54,038 nucleotides of DNA from the NCBI RefSeq assembly GCF_002863585.1, contig NZ_PGUY01000025.1, positions 1 to 54,038 of the forward strand, read 5' to 3'. Numbering within the stretch: the stretch's first letter is position 1; every line of letters starts with the position of its first letter. The notes beneath the pieces are model-generated. The model did no database searches, was not told the origin of the DNA, and was given only the letters and a program-made list of their open reading frames with translations. Both the position numbers and the translations under genes were made by a program. Source of the stretch: Peribacillus deserti (GTDB lineage: Bacteria; Bacillota; Bacilli; Bacillales; DSM-1321). Below are positions 41,461 to 50,673 of this stretch, piece after piece.

Positions 41461-42360
41461 CTATTTTTCATTCAGGAGACTTTTATGAATCCAAATGGCC
41501 GCCTGAAGTCCATCACCCATGGCAATCGCTACCTGTTCAGAGTGGACCGTCACATCGCCGGCAGCCCATACATTTTCAACATTGGTCATTTGAGTGCGCG
41601 GATTTACTTTAATATGATTATTCTCCATCACTTCCACACCCAGCTGTTTCGCAAGCTGAGATTTTACTTGATTGCCGCCAAAGGCAAGAAAGCACTTATT
41701 TGCTGAAAGAAGCTTTCCTCCTTCCAGGATAAAGCCCTGAAAGGATTGTCTCTCTTTCACAACCTCTTTAATAGGTTCTTCAATATATTGTATATTATTG
41801 TCCTTCAGCTTTTCCAAAAGGTCCTTATCTACTTTCTTCCGCTCATGATTAATATAAATCAGCTTGTCTGTCCAATAGGAAAGCGTCAGCGCCATGTTCG
41901 CTCCTGGATTGCCCGAGCCTGCTACTAGAGTCAGCTCATCCTTAATCTCATATCCATCACAATCCGGACAAATATATGCACTATTGCCCAGGCAATCATA
42001 AATCTCCGGCATATCGGGGATGCGGTCCATAATCCCTGTGGCAATCAGGATTCTTTTTGCCTCGTATTGAATTCCTTTGTCTGTTGCCAGAGCAAACCCT
42101 GTACTCACTTTCTTCGCAGAATAAACGGTATCCTCCACGAACTCTATTCCCACTTGTTCAGCCTGCTGCCGGCCCAGCCTTCGAAGCTCTTCCCCGCTGA
42201 TGCCATCAGGCCATCCCAAAATATTATGATAGTTCCTGCATAGTGTGGACCTTCCTCCTTCAGCATCTATAACAAGCGCCTTACGCTGAGCCCGTCCAAG
42301 CTGAATGGCCGCTTGGAGTCCTGCTATTCCGCCGCCGATGATAATCGTTTCGTAGAACAT
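41461..42360 (-). CDS. Thioredoxin-reductase-like NAD(P)/FAD oxidoreductase
   Basis: A 299-residue flavoprotein of the thioredoxin-reductase class. The FAD motif is ETIIIGGGIAGLQAAIQLGR, the NAD(P) site region is LTLVAGSGNPGANMALTLSY, and the redox-active pair is Cys131-Cys134 in YICPDCDGYE. The C-terminal FAD block is NVENVWAAGDVTVHSEQVAI. The CPDC spacing is like that of TrxR (CATC) but the sequence is divergent, as in bacilliredoxin-reductase or YpdA-like and toxin-processing relatives. The physiological electron acceptor is not evident. It lies upstream of niaP but a promoter separates them. Confidence 0.85.
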   Translation of the reverse strand: MFYETIIIGGGIAGLQAAIQLGRAQRKALVIDAEGGRSTLCRNYHNILGWPDGISGEELRRLGRQQAEQVGIEFVEDTVYSAKKVSTGFALATDKGIQYEAKRILIATGIMDRIPDMPEIYDCLGNSAYICPDCDGYEIKDELTLVAGSGNPGANMALTLSYWTDKLIYINHERKKVDKDLLEKLKDNNIQYIEEPIKEVVKERQSFQGFILEGGKLLSANKCFLAFGGNQVKSQLAKQLGVEVMENNHIKVNPRTQMTNVENVWAAGDVTVHSEQVAIAMGDGLQAAIWIHKSLLNEK

Positions 42361-42471
42361 ATCAAACTTCCTCCCGCCTAAAGGCTTATATCGGCTTTCC
42401 CTGCCTTTAGTATTTTATAAATCAACCACTATTATGTTTGCTATATCCTTTCGTCCCGCAGCTTAAACAAA

Positions 42472-42503
42472 AACCAGCCCCTATATAAAAAAAGGAGCTG
42501 GTT
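42472..42503 (-). terminator. Terminator of the YczE-like gene
   Basis: AACCAGCCCC and GGAGCTGGTT pair with one mismatch; the minus strand ends in TTTTTG. It lies 10 bp after the stop. Confidence 0.7.
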
Positions 42504-42512
42504 CTTTATGGA

Positions 42513-43133
42513 TTATGCAGCTTTCTTTACAGAGGTGCTGCTATTGATTTTTCTGAAAAAGAGGAGGGATTTTTGAAAAACAGGGCTCTGGATCAGTGTA
42601 TAAATAAAGGACATGATAAAGACTGGTCCTCCAAGCAGCAGACCTGCCACCAATATGACGCTTTCTACTAGAATTCTGGCACTGCTGATTGATATGCCTG
42701 TTTTCTCAGAAATGGAAAGCATGAACCCGTCACGAGGGCCGGCTCCGATTCCGGCTGCCACATACATGCCGCCGCCAATACCGGTAAGAATAATCCCGCA
42801 CAGGATCACCAGATAATCTGTCCATGTATCAGTGGCAGAAGGAAGAATATCGGACCATAGGAAAAAATCTACGATCGGCCCGATCAAGAGAGCATTTAAA
42901 AACGTTCCGATACTAATATATTTTCTGGCAGTGATGGCCGAAACGCCTATCAGAAGGAGGCCCACCACAACTCCCCAGAATCCAATCGAGACGCCAAAAT
43001 GGTCATATAAAGCTACACTCAGCACATCCCATGGGTGGAGTCCAAGGTGCTTTACCTGGATTGCGGTCGCGATACCAAGTCCAAATAGTGTCAGCCCGCT
43101 AAAGAACATGATATACCGAAAATATAAAGGCAT
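42513..43133 (-). CDS. YczE/YyaS/YitT family membrane protein
   Basis: A 206-residue protein with five or six membrane helices. Family markers are FGLGIATAIQVKHLGLHPWD near the N-terminus and GGMYVAAGIGAGPRDGFMLS in the middle, the latter with the GAGPRDG motif typical of YczE-type proteins. In B. subtilis YczE influences surfactin production, but the molecular role is unknown. A charged Ser/Lys tail ends the protein. It is preceded by a divergent gap to glnS and followed by a terminator. Confidence 0.82.
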   Translation of the reverse strand: MPLYFRYIMFFSGLTLFGLGIATAIQVKHLGLHPWDVLSVALYDHFGVSIGFWGVVVGLLLIGVSAITARKYISIGTFLNALLIGPIVDFFLWSDILPSATDTWTDYLVILCGIILTGIGGGMYVAAGIGAGPRDGFMLSISEKTGISISSARILVESVILVAGLLLGGPVFIMSFIYTLIQSPVFQKSLLFFRKINSSTSVKKAA

Positions 43134-43340
43134 GTATATCTCCTCCTTCTTATGTAAAATATGTTAATTATTGTATTACTTTCAGTTGCTTGTGTATATG
43201 AATATTAAGAATTTTTTTGCATTTGCCGATTCAACCTGCTTTTTTGTTTTATTATCATGGAATAGCCAAAAATCCTGTATTTATCGTATTTATTACAGTA
43301 AAATTATTATTACGATTTTAAAAGAAAGAGGGCAGTGAAA

Positions 43341-45002
43341 GTGGAGCACACGAATTCTAATTTTATTAGAGATATCATTAAAGAGGACCTCGAAACAGGA
43401 AGACGTGACTACGTGATTACCCGTTTCCCTCCAGAGCCTAATGGATACTTACATATAGGCCATGCTAAATCCATCATTTTGAACTTTGGAGTAGCGGACG
43501 AGTTTAACGGAAAAACCAACCTCAGATTTGACGACACCAACCCTCTGAAGGAAGACATTGAATACGTTAATGCAATCAAAGAGGATGTTCAATGGCTTGG
43601 CTATGAATGGGATGGGCTTTTCTTTGCTTCGGATTACTTTGAGGAAATGTACAATAAAGCTGTTCTATTGATAAAAAAAGGCCTTGCCTATGTCGACGAT
43701 CTATCAGCAGACGAAATTCGTGAATACCGCGGCACCCTGACTGAGCCTGGTAAAAACAGCCCACATCGCGATCGTTCCGTGGAAGAGAACCTGGATTTAT
43801 TTGAGCGGATGAGAAACGGCGAATTCGCTAACGGAGAAAAAGTACTGCGTGCGAAAATTGACATGTCCTCCCCGAATATCAACCTGCGTGACCCAGTTAT
43901 ATATCGTATCGCTCACGCAACCCACCATAATACAGGGGACAAATGGTGCATTTACCCGATGTATGCTTTTGCACATCCATTGGAAGACGCCATGGAAGAT
44001 GTTACACACTCTATCTGTACGATTGAATTCGAAGATCAGCGCCCCCTGTATGACTGGATTGTAGAAAACTGTGAAATGGAAAGCCGCCCGCGTCAATATG
44101 AATTTGGCCGCTTGAGCTTAACCAATACGGTGATGAGTAAGCGTAAGCTGAAGCAGCTGGTAGATGAAGGCTATGTGGATGGATGGGATGACCCGCGCAT
44201 GCCGACGATCTCCGGATTAAGAAGGAAAGGCTATACACCTGAAGCAATCCGTGCCTTCATTCATGAAATTGGTGTTTCCAAAAGCGCAGGAACCGTGGAT
44301 ACAGGGATGCTGGAGCATTTTGTACGTGAAGATCTAAAATTATCCACTCCGCGCACAATGGGCATCGTCAGACCGCTGAAAGTAGTTATTACCAACTACC
44401 CTGAAGGCCAGGTTGAAATGCTTGAAGCAGAAATCAATCCGGAAAATCCAGAAATGGGGACAAGACAGATTCCGTTCTCCCGTGAAATCTACATCGAGCA
44501 GGATGACTTCATGGAAGATCCGCCGAAGAAATATTTCCGATTGTTCCCTGGCAATGAGGTCCGCTTAAAGCACGCGTACTTCATTAAATGTGAAGAAGTC
44601 ATCAAGGATGAAGAAGGCAATGTCATTGAAATCCGTGCAACCTATGACCCTGAAACAAAAAGCGGTACAGGCTTTACAGGCAGAAAGGTCAAAGGAACCA
44701 TCCACTGGGTGGAAGCCACTCAGGCAGTTCCTGCAGAATTCAGGCTCTATGAGCCGCTGATTCTGGATGCAGACAGCGAGGATGCAAATGAAGAAGATGC
44801 CAAGTCATTCCTTGACCATGTGAACCCAAACTCCCTGCAGATCGTCAACGGATTTGTAGAGCCAAACATGAAGGATGTCAAACCACAGGATAAATTCCAA
44901 TTCTTCCGCCATGGATACTTTAATGTCGATCCAAAAGATACAACAGAGGATCGTTTGGTCTTTAATCTCATTGTGTCCCTGAAAAGTTCATTCAGGATGT
45001 AA
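43341..45002 (+). CDS. glnS: Glutaminyl-tRNA synthetase GlnS
   Basis: A 553-residue class I aminoacyl-tRNA synthetase. The HIGH motif is in [20 protein letters not shown] (residues 38-41) and the KMSKS equivalent is VMSKRKL near 264-270. The two beta-barrel anticodon domains follow ([20 protein letters not shown] onward), ending in [15 protein letters not shown] chose GTG 43341 because AAAGAGGG lies 8 nt upstream; the GTG at 43335 would be too close. B. subtilis lacks GlnS and makes Gln-tRNA via GatCAB, so its presence is notable and suggests lateral acquisition in this lineage. No T-box is visible. Confidence 0.94.
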   Translation: MEHTNSNFIRDIIKEDLETGRRDYVITRFPPEPNGYLHIGHAKSIILNFGVADEFNGKTNLRFDDTNPLKEDIEYVNAIKEDVQWLGYEWDGLFFASDYFEEMYNKAVLLIKKGLAYVDDLSADEIREYRGTLTEPGKNSPHRDRSVEENLDLFERMRNGEFANGEKVLRAKIDMSSPNINLRDPVIYRIAHATHHNTGDKWCIYPMYAFAHPLEDAMEDVTHSICTIEFEDQRPLYDWIVENCEMESRPRQYEFGRLSLTNTVMSKRKLKQLVDEGYVDGWDDPRMPTISGLRRKGYTPEAIRAFIHEIGVSKSAGTVDTGMLEHFVREDLKLSTPRTMGIVRPLKVVITNYPEGQVEMLEAEINPENPEMGTRQIPFSREIYIEQDDFMEDPPKKYFRLFPGNEVRLKHAYFIKCEEVIKDEEGNVIEIRATYDPETKSGTGFTGRKVKGTIHWVEATQAVPAEFRLYEPLILDADSEDANEEDAKSFLDHVNPNSLQIVNGFVEPNMKDVKPQDKFQFFRHGYFNVDPKDTTEDRLVFNLIVSLKSSFRM

Positions 45003-45009
45003 AAGAAAG

Positions 45010-45037
45010 CAGCCGGCATTTGGGCCGGCTGTTTTTT
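45010..45037 (+). terminator. glnS terminator
   Basis: CAGCCGGC and GCCGGCTG form an 8-bp stem with an ATTTGG loop, followed by six T. Confidence 0.87.
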
Positions 45038-45278
45038 GTGTTATTTATTGTATCGCTTGTCGTATCGCTATAGACATTTATTTAGGTAGATTTATTATCT
45101 GATTACACCTAGTGTTTATATGGTTTTTAATGGCTGGCAGTTCATTCACATGTGTTATTTATGCAGATTGATTAAAGTCATATATGCGGCAAATCTTTAC
45201 GTGCCTCTTTATTATACTAAGTGGTATTGTTTTATCCGTGACCGCGTGCAGCACTAGTGGTTGATATTACTTCTATAT

Positions 45279-45400
45279 TGTATCGCCATACGATATGCTG
45301 GTTAGGAAGCATATAAAACAGCGATATCTTGCCTTATAATTTTTCTAGCAGCCCTTATTGTAGCGCTATACGATACACTGGTTAGGTAGCCACATAAAAT
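45279..45400. repeat. Direct repeat with GTATCG/CGATAC core preceding the phased arrays
   Basis: Two copies about 79 bp apart begin TTGTATCGCCATACGATA (45279) and TTGTAGCGCTATACGATA (45358), then CTGGTTAGG and an AGCATATAAAA or AGCCACATAAAA stretch. A third partial version, TTGTATCGCTTGTCGTATCG, is near 45052. The second copy runs straight into the CCACATAAA array. No gene lies between 45003 and 45768. Confidence 0.55.
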
Positions 45401-45494
45401 ACCAATTTTGCCACATAAATGGCTGGTTTGACCACATAAATTATCTGTTTAGCCACATAAAAGAATAATCCAGGCACATATCGCCGGGGTATTG
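45390..45494 (+). repeat. Phased CCACATAAA array (five units, 21-bp steps)
   Basis: CCACATAAA (last unit GCACATATC) starts at 45390, 45411, 45432, 45453 and 45474; every step is exactly 21 bp. The 12 bases between motifs are not conserved. CATAAA is shared with the AGCATAAA arrays. It lies directly before array 4, on the opposite strand orientation. Confidence 0.82.
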
Positions 45495-45533
45495 ATGGCT
45501 GGCAGTAAGATTACCTAAGCTTTTAAAGGCTTA

Positions 45534-45692
45534 TGCGCATTTTTTGAAACTTTATGCTTAGGTTTCTTGGATTTATGCTTCTGTTTTGGCATTTTATGCT
45601 TAAGTTTTTGGATTTTATGCTTATGAATGCTTATAACTGTGTACATATGCTACCTATATGGTGTTATGCTTAAATTTAATTGGATATGCTTA
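45534..45692 (-). repeat. Helically phased AGCATAA array 4
   Basis: Reverse-oriented motifs start at 45534, 45555, 45576, 45597, 45618, 45628, 45648, 45667 and 45687. Read along AGCATAA the steps are 20, 19, 20, 10, then four of 21 bp. The 10-bp step is half of a normal one and follows an AGCATT unit, the same variant that marks the junction of the two halves in arrays 1 and 2. So phase is kept although a half unit is missing. It lies between convergent glnS and the metalloprotease gene. Confidence 0.82.
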
Positions 45693-45729
45693 CAATAGTA
45701 CCCAACGTTAACTTAGAAGAACAAAATAA

Positions 45730-45761
45730 GAGCCTGTTTCGAAGGATACGAAAACAGGCTC
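45730..45761 (-). terminator. Metalloprotease terminator
   Basis: GAGCCTGTTTCG and CGAAAACAGGCTC pair with one bulge around AAGGATA. It lies 7 bp after the stop of the minus-strand gene; flanking A runs read as T on that strand. Confidence 0.75.
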
Positions 45762-45768
45762 ATTTGTA

Positions 45769-47877
45769 TTACTTTTTCTTTTTCTTAGAATCTTTTTTCA
45801 GCACTACCTCATATGTGAAATCTACTGGATTTTTGTCATCCACAGGTGCTGCATAGGAAGTAATCATATAATTCTTGCCTTCCTTGAACAATTGACGGAG
45901 TTCAAGTGCTTTTTGGTCTGTAACATTGAATGGGTCAACAGTAATTACTTTAGTATGAGTTTTCTTACCTTTTACGGTTTCATTAATAAAGGTTACTGTG
46001 TATTCAACGTACTTACCTAGAAGTTCGTTCATAGACATAAATGCTTGTGTTGACGAACCGTCTACTGCAAAGTTTCCAATTTCAATATTGTCAATGTACC
46101 AACCAGCGTCAGTGTGGCCCCAGTCTGTTAGGTATCTGAATGATATTAACACTTTTTTGCCATCGTAAGCAGATAAATCAAAACTTTCATCTATCCAGCC
46201 ATTGCTTTTGCCAGTAAAACCAGGAACATTTTCTTTTATCTTTGGATACCCTTCCTCTACAACGTCTGAACGTGTATTTTCGTTGGAAAGGCTCTTCCAT
46301 GTATTACCACCATCTTCAGAAACCTGTACCATACCAAAATCCCACTGCTCTTCGATATCATAATTATGGTCAAATTTCAAAGTAGCCTTTGTCACTGCAG
46401 TTAAGTCAGCTTCAAAAATAGTAGCATTATCTGCCTCATCACCACTACCGCCCCAAAGTACTTTATTAGCAGCATTTGCTGGATCAGCAACTGATGTCCA
46501 CGGAGTCGGAAGGAAATCCACTCCATCAAATTTAATCGTACGGATTTTATCCTGGAAATCCAGCTGCTTGAAGTCCCCGCCCCATGCCGGAACCCCTTCT
46601 TTTTCAAAGGTTTTTGCAGACTCAAAGTCTACCGTTTTACCGCGTTTTGTACCTTTAGTATCAACTACAAGGTCTCTTAGATTGATGCTGTCAAAATTGT
46701 ATTTACCCTTGCCACTATCGAGCGTTAGGGCTGTTATAAAGTCTTGATATAGCTGCGTGAAATCCATATCATACCCTGCTTCTGCAAGAGCTTTATTTAC
46801 ACCCTCGATCCCGTTATCTTCACTAAGTGCAAGGTCACGGATAAATTCTCTGCCAAACTTATCATTCATGTAAAGAGTGAATAGATAGACTTGTCCATAG
46901 TCCGCAATGGTTTCTGGACCAGTGGCAGCACCAACATGCTCATCCCAGTTTACGAGAGAGTTTTCAGGGTGGTCCAGGTAGAAATTAATAGATCTGTCAT
47001 CGTGACCGTATCCTCCAAGATATTCAGAGAAAGTGGACATCCCTTCGTTAATCCATGTTTCCTCATCTCCATCATTGTCTGCATGAATTAAATGTTGCAG
47101 TTCATGGATCGTTGTACCAAAGAAAGTGTTCTCTAAGCGGGTATCCCAATCTCTTGAATCAATGGTAATTATATTTCTATCCATAAGATTTTCTAGTGTC
47201 TGCCAGTAGAAACCAGCTACAAAGAAAGGGTAGGCAGGATTATTATAGTTATCATCAATAATATTATCGACAAGCATGATGACTTTATCGCTGCCTTCAT
47301 AATATCCGGCAGGAACATTTTTACCAGCAAGCGGCGATTGTGAACCATCATGTTTATCAGGATCGCCAAAGAATTCAGTATCTTTTGGATAGATATTTTT
47401 ATCAAACTCTGCTTTTAACTTGTCCACTTGTGCTTGGGTAACAACCTGCGCAGGACGCGGGTCACCAGCTGGGAATGACATATCATTCGCCACCCAGATT
47501 TCTACATTATCCCCGACGCTTCGGAGGGTAAAATCCTTAAATTTTAACTGTCTGTTTAAAAATTTCTTAGTCCCGCCGTCATATGTAAAAGTGCTTGATT
47601 CACTACTAGCAGTACTGCTGGATGTCTCATTAAAACTAATATTCTTAGCCTGCTCTTCTATTTTCTTAAGAGCATTCTCGTTAAACGTTTCATCCTGAGA
47701 CAGCTTATTCAAATACCCATCAACGTCCACACGATCCCCGTAACGCTCTACATCCCATTTTTCAGTTGCAGGCGAGGTATTAGCAGCGGTGGCTGCCTTT
47801 GCAGGTGATGCTGATGGTGCAAATAAGGAAAGAGCTAAAGCACTTGAGGCTAATACAGAAAAAAGTTGTTTTTTCAC
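45769..47877 (-). CDS. Secreted zinc metalloprotease, immune inhibitor A-like
   Basis: A 702-residue exported protease. The signal peptide (KKQLFSVLASSALALSLFAP) is cleaved near AKA. The zinc site is HELQH at about 258-262, followed by ADNDGDEETWINEGMSTFSE, where the Glu in NEG is the probable third ligand. The C-terminal half has a carbohydrate-binding-like or MAM-type jelly roll (LKFDHNYDIEEQWDFGMVQV, DAGWYIDNIEIG) as in InhA proteins, and ends in a poly-Lys tail. GTG 47877 follows AAAGGAG; the longer frame is unlikely. Family InhA degrades host proteins; here a role in scavenging is equally possible. Confidence 0.83.
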   Translation of the reverse strand: MKKQLFSVLASSALALSLFAPSASPAKAATAANTSPATEKWDVERYGDRVDVDGYLNKLSQDETFNENALKKIEEQAKNISFNETSSSTASSESSTFTYDGGTKKFLNRQLKFKDFTLRSVGDNVEIWVANDMSFPAGDPRPAQVVTQAQVDKLKAEFDKNIYPKDTEFFGDPDKHDGSQSPLAGKNVPAGYYEGSDKVIMLVDNIIDDNYNNPAYPFFVAGFYWQTLENLMDRNIITIDSRDWDTRLENTFFGTTIHELQHLIHADNDGDEETWINEGMSTFSEYLGGYGHDDRSINFYLDHPENSLVNWDEHVGAATGPETIADYGQVYLFTLYMNDKFGREFIRDLALSEDNGIEGVNKALAEAGYDMDFTQLYQDFITALTLDSGKGKYNFDSINLRDLVVDTKGTKRGKTVDFESAKTFEKEGVPAWGGDFKQLDFQDKIRTIKFDGVDFLPTPWTSVADPANAANKVLWGGSGDEADNATIFEADLTAVTKATLKFDHNYDIEEQWDFGMVQVSEDGGNTWKSLSNENTRSDVVEEGYPKIKENVPGFTGKSNGWIDESFDLSAYDGKKVLISFRYLTDWGHTDAGWYIDNIEIGNFAVDGSSTQAFMSMNELLGKYVEYTVTFINETVKGKKTHTKVITVDPFNVTDQKALELRQLFKEGKNYMITSYAAPVDDKNPVDFTYEVVLKKDSKKKKK

Positions 47878-48263
47878 TGGCAATTCTCCTTTTATTTTAT
47901 AAAGTAGTCTTATTGACTTTCCCATCCTAACATACAGAATTTTCAGAATGAAGCGTCTATTTGACTAAGTTTCTACAATATTTTCCAATAGTTGATATGC
48001 ATAAAGACCCATACAAAGTTGAGCAAGCGCCAATTTTCAACCTTTATATCGATAAAATTTTGCTTCTTATGACTCATACGTGTTTCAAACGAATTTTCAG
48101 GGTTTTTGAACTATAAGGAATGGTTCATCGACAAATTACTCTATTAAACCCCAAATCTTTAAAATTTCTATTGGTAATATGTTTATTAATTAGAATATTT
48201 TGGGTATTTCTCTCTTAGCAATACTTTTTAACTATTAACTTAGTTCTAGGAGGATGGAGTATT
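47878..48263. other. Divergent intergenic region between protease and surface-protein genes
   Basis: AT-rich 386 bp that must hold two promoters. A TGTATGTTAGG extended -10-like element for the protease lies near 47925-47940 on the minus strand, without a good -35. AGGAGG at 48249-48254 serves the surface-protein gene. No operator or hairpin is convincing. Confidence 0.4.
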
Positions 48264-50663
48264 TTGTCAAAAAAGCATGTGGTTTTACCTGTTTCACTAG
48301 CAGCACTTGTCACTTTAGCCCCTTTATCAGCCTTTGCAGATGAGAATCAAAACCAATCAGCTACAATTGAGGTGAACGCTACTGAATCTGCAGCAGCAAA
48401 TACAGAACCAGCGGTAAACAGTCCTGCACCAACAGACGCAGCTGTAACAAGTCCTGCCCCTGAAAAAGCTCAAACAGCAGCCCCATCAGAGGAGAGCAAT
48501 ACCACAACACCTACAGCCAATACAGCAACACCAGCCGAAGCTGCCTCATCTGTAGTAGTTAAAACATCTGCAGAAATAAAAGCAAATCCAACAAAAGAAA
48601 CCAAAACCGAAGACTCTAATAAAAAGGAACTAGCTGCAGTAACGACTGCTGCTACTACAACTAACGAAAAATCATTAACTGCTGACACCTCTGTTAAGAC
48701 CACCACGACTACACCAAAAACAGAAATACCTATCCCTACGCCGCCAGCAAAGGATGATATCCTGCCTGGCCTTACGATTGACTCTTCTGTTACTTCATTC
48801 AGCAGCTTTCAGGCAAGCTCGAATCTTTTGAAGGCTGCCGGTACTATTAAACTGAATGGCGATACGAAAATCGGCGATAAACAGCTTCACCCAGTGTATA
48901 AATTTGACCTAACCAATCCTGGTAAAGAAAAACTGGATGCCTTATCTACGACCATTGCTTTTCCTGAGGGATATGTACTGGATGAAAGCTTTCCGCAGCT
49001 TGTGTTAATAACACCAAACAATCAAAATCCACACATGGAAAATATCACGTGGAAATTAAATGATGCAAAAAATGGACTTATCCTCTCGATTCCAAATATG
49101 GATGCCGCAGAAAGTATGCATTTTGATGTGAAGTTTTTCCTTGTTAAACCGGCAGCTGAGCAGATTATCAATAAAGAAGTAAAAGAAAAATTTAAGCTTG
49201 GCGGCAATGCCTGGTTTACTTTTAAGGGAAAGACGGCTGAATTTACCCAGGATTTATATATTGAGAATGGCAATCTAACAGCATTTAAGGATTTTAGTCT
49301 TACCTTTAAGGCGCCAGATTTCCTTAAATTAGAAAAATTTATCTGGATTAACGGTATTAAGGTCAATCTGGTTCAAAATGCGGATGGAACCTGCGTCATA
49401 AAACTTCCTGAACTGTTAAAAGGGAAGACTCACTTTAAATTAAGGCTGAGCGGGATGGTCGTCGGACAAGCGAAGTCCTTCTCTCTTCCGTTCACACTGA
49501 TTTGCGGGAAAGAATTCATCTTGCAAAAATCCTTAATGGTACATGTAAAAGATTTAAACCTTCCTGACTTTACAGCAGAAATGAAGAAAAAAATCAAGCT
49601 GAATGGCAGCGCCTGGTTTATGCAGAAGGGGAACAAAGCTGAGTTCTATCATGAGCTGTTTATCGAAAACAGCAACTCTACATCGTTTAAAAACTTTATT
49701 CTATGCTTCAGCAATCCTGCTTCCCTAAAGCTTGAAAAATTTGTTTGGATCAATGGAGTAAGAGTAAGCCTGGTTCAGAACACAAATGGTACTTGTACGG
49801 TGTCTCTTCCGGAAATTTTAAAAGGTAAAACCCATTTAAAAATTAAATTAACTGGTACAGCAGCCGGAAAAATGAAAACGTTCACTATGCCATTCAGTCT
49901 ACAATTCAATAATGAAACAATCTGCGACAAGTCTGTTGCGGTCAACTTGGAGAGCCGAGTAAACCCTGTATTTACTAAAGAAATGAAACAGAAAGTAAAG
50001 CTCAATGGGCATGCTTGGCTGAAGGTACATGGAAAGACGGCGGAATTTACTCCTGAATTCCGGATTGAAAATTATACTGGAATAACACTTAAAAATATTT
50101 GCTTAGTATTTAAAGCTCCACCTTCATTCAAAATTGAAAACGTCATTTGGATTGGCGGAGTGAAAGGAACTATTACACAGCGTGCAGATGGCATGTATCA
50201 AATCATGCTTCCAGAGCTGCCGAAGGGGAAAGTACTTTGTAAACTTAAAGTGGTTGGAGCAATAGCTGGTGAGCTAAAACCAATTACACTCCCAGTTATT
50301 CTGGAATCTGATAACGAAACGGTTATCGAGCAGCCTTTCACGGTTCCACTGAATAACAGCGGAAACCCTTCAGGCGGAGTGGGCCCTGGGGCAGGCGGCT
50401 CTGCTGATCCTGGTACTTCTGGAGAAACCTCTAGTGATCCAGGCAGTTCTGCAGGTACGGATACTTCTGTCAATAGCGGGACAGCACCTGTCAGTCCTAA
50501 TCCTTCTTCAGCAGGCCGTACAGATGGAAGCCAAACAGTTTCAAGGTCATCTACTCTGCCGATTACAGGATCGGCAGTGGACAGCAAGGCCATTATTTTA
50601 TTAGGATTAGCGGCTGTTGGAGCCGGGCTGTACCTATTCCGCAGAAAAGGAGCTAAAAACTAG
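48264..50663 (+). CDS. LPXTG-type cell-wall-anchored protein with three 134-residue repeats
   Basis: A 799-residue exported protein. The signal peptide ends near AFA (25). Residues 26-165 are Ala/Thr/Pro/Lys-rich. A divergent beta-rich domain covers about 190-300. Three tandem modules start near 306, 440 and 574 with an exact 134-residue period; each has KLxGxAWF, an IEN strand, LEKFxWINGxxVxLVQN and LPELLKGK-like segments. A Gly/Ser/Pro stretch (700-760) leads to LPITG (765-769), a membrane helix and RRKGAKN. TTG 48264 follows AGGAGG. A class D sortase gene follows after 10 nt. I do not recognise the repeat family; an adhesive or structural role is inferred. Confidence 0.85.
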   Translation: MSKKHVVLPVSLAALVTLAPLSAFADENQNQSATIEVNATESAAANTEPAVNSPAPTDAAVTSPAPEKAQTAAPSEESNTTTPTANTATPAEAASSVVVKTSAEIKANPTKETKTEDSNKKELAAVTTAATTTNEKSLTADTSVKTTTTTPKTEIPIPTPPAKDDILPGLTIDSSVTSFSSFQASSNLLKAAGTIKLNGDTKIGDKQLHPVYKFDLTNPGKEKLDALSTTIAFPEGYVLDESFPQLVLITPNNQNPHMENITWKLNDAKNGLILSIPNMDAAESMHFDVKFFLVKPAAEQIINKEVKEKFKLGGNAWFTFKGKTAEFTQDLYIENGNLTAFKDFSLTFKAPDFLKLEKFIWINGIKVNLVQNADGTCVIKLPELLKGKTHFKLRLSGMVVGQAKSFSLPFTLICGKEFILQKSLMVHVKDLNLPDFTAEMKKKIKLNGSAWFMQKGNKAEFYHELFIENSNSTSFKNFILCFSNPASLKLEKFVWINGVRVSLVQNTNGTCTVSLPEILKGKTHLKIKLTGTAAGKMKTFTMPFSLQFNNETICDKSVAVNLESRVNPVFTKEMKQKVKLNGHAWLKVHGKTAEFTPEFRIENYTGITLKNICLVFKAPPSFKIENVIWIGGVKGTITQRADGMYQIMLPELPKGKVLCKLKVVGAIAGELKPITLPVILESDNETVIEQPFTVPLNNSGNPSGGVGPGAGGSADPGTSGETSSDPGSSAGTDTSVNSGTAPVSPNPSSAGRTDGSQTVSRSSTLPITGSAVDSKAIILLGLAAVGAGLYLFRRKGAKN

Positions 50664-50673
50664 GAGAGCTGAT

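Noticed and set aside
43201-43334. Possible T-box leader before glnS
   Set aside because: The conserved T-box sequence AGGGTGG-ACCGCG and a terminator are absent.
47420-47698. Plus-strand frame opposite the metalloprotease gene
   Set aside because: A shadow of a well-supported gene with signal peptide and HExxH motif on the other strand.
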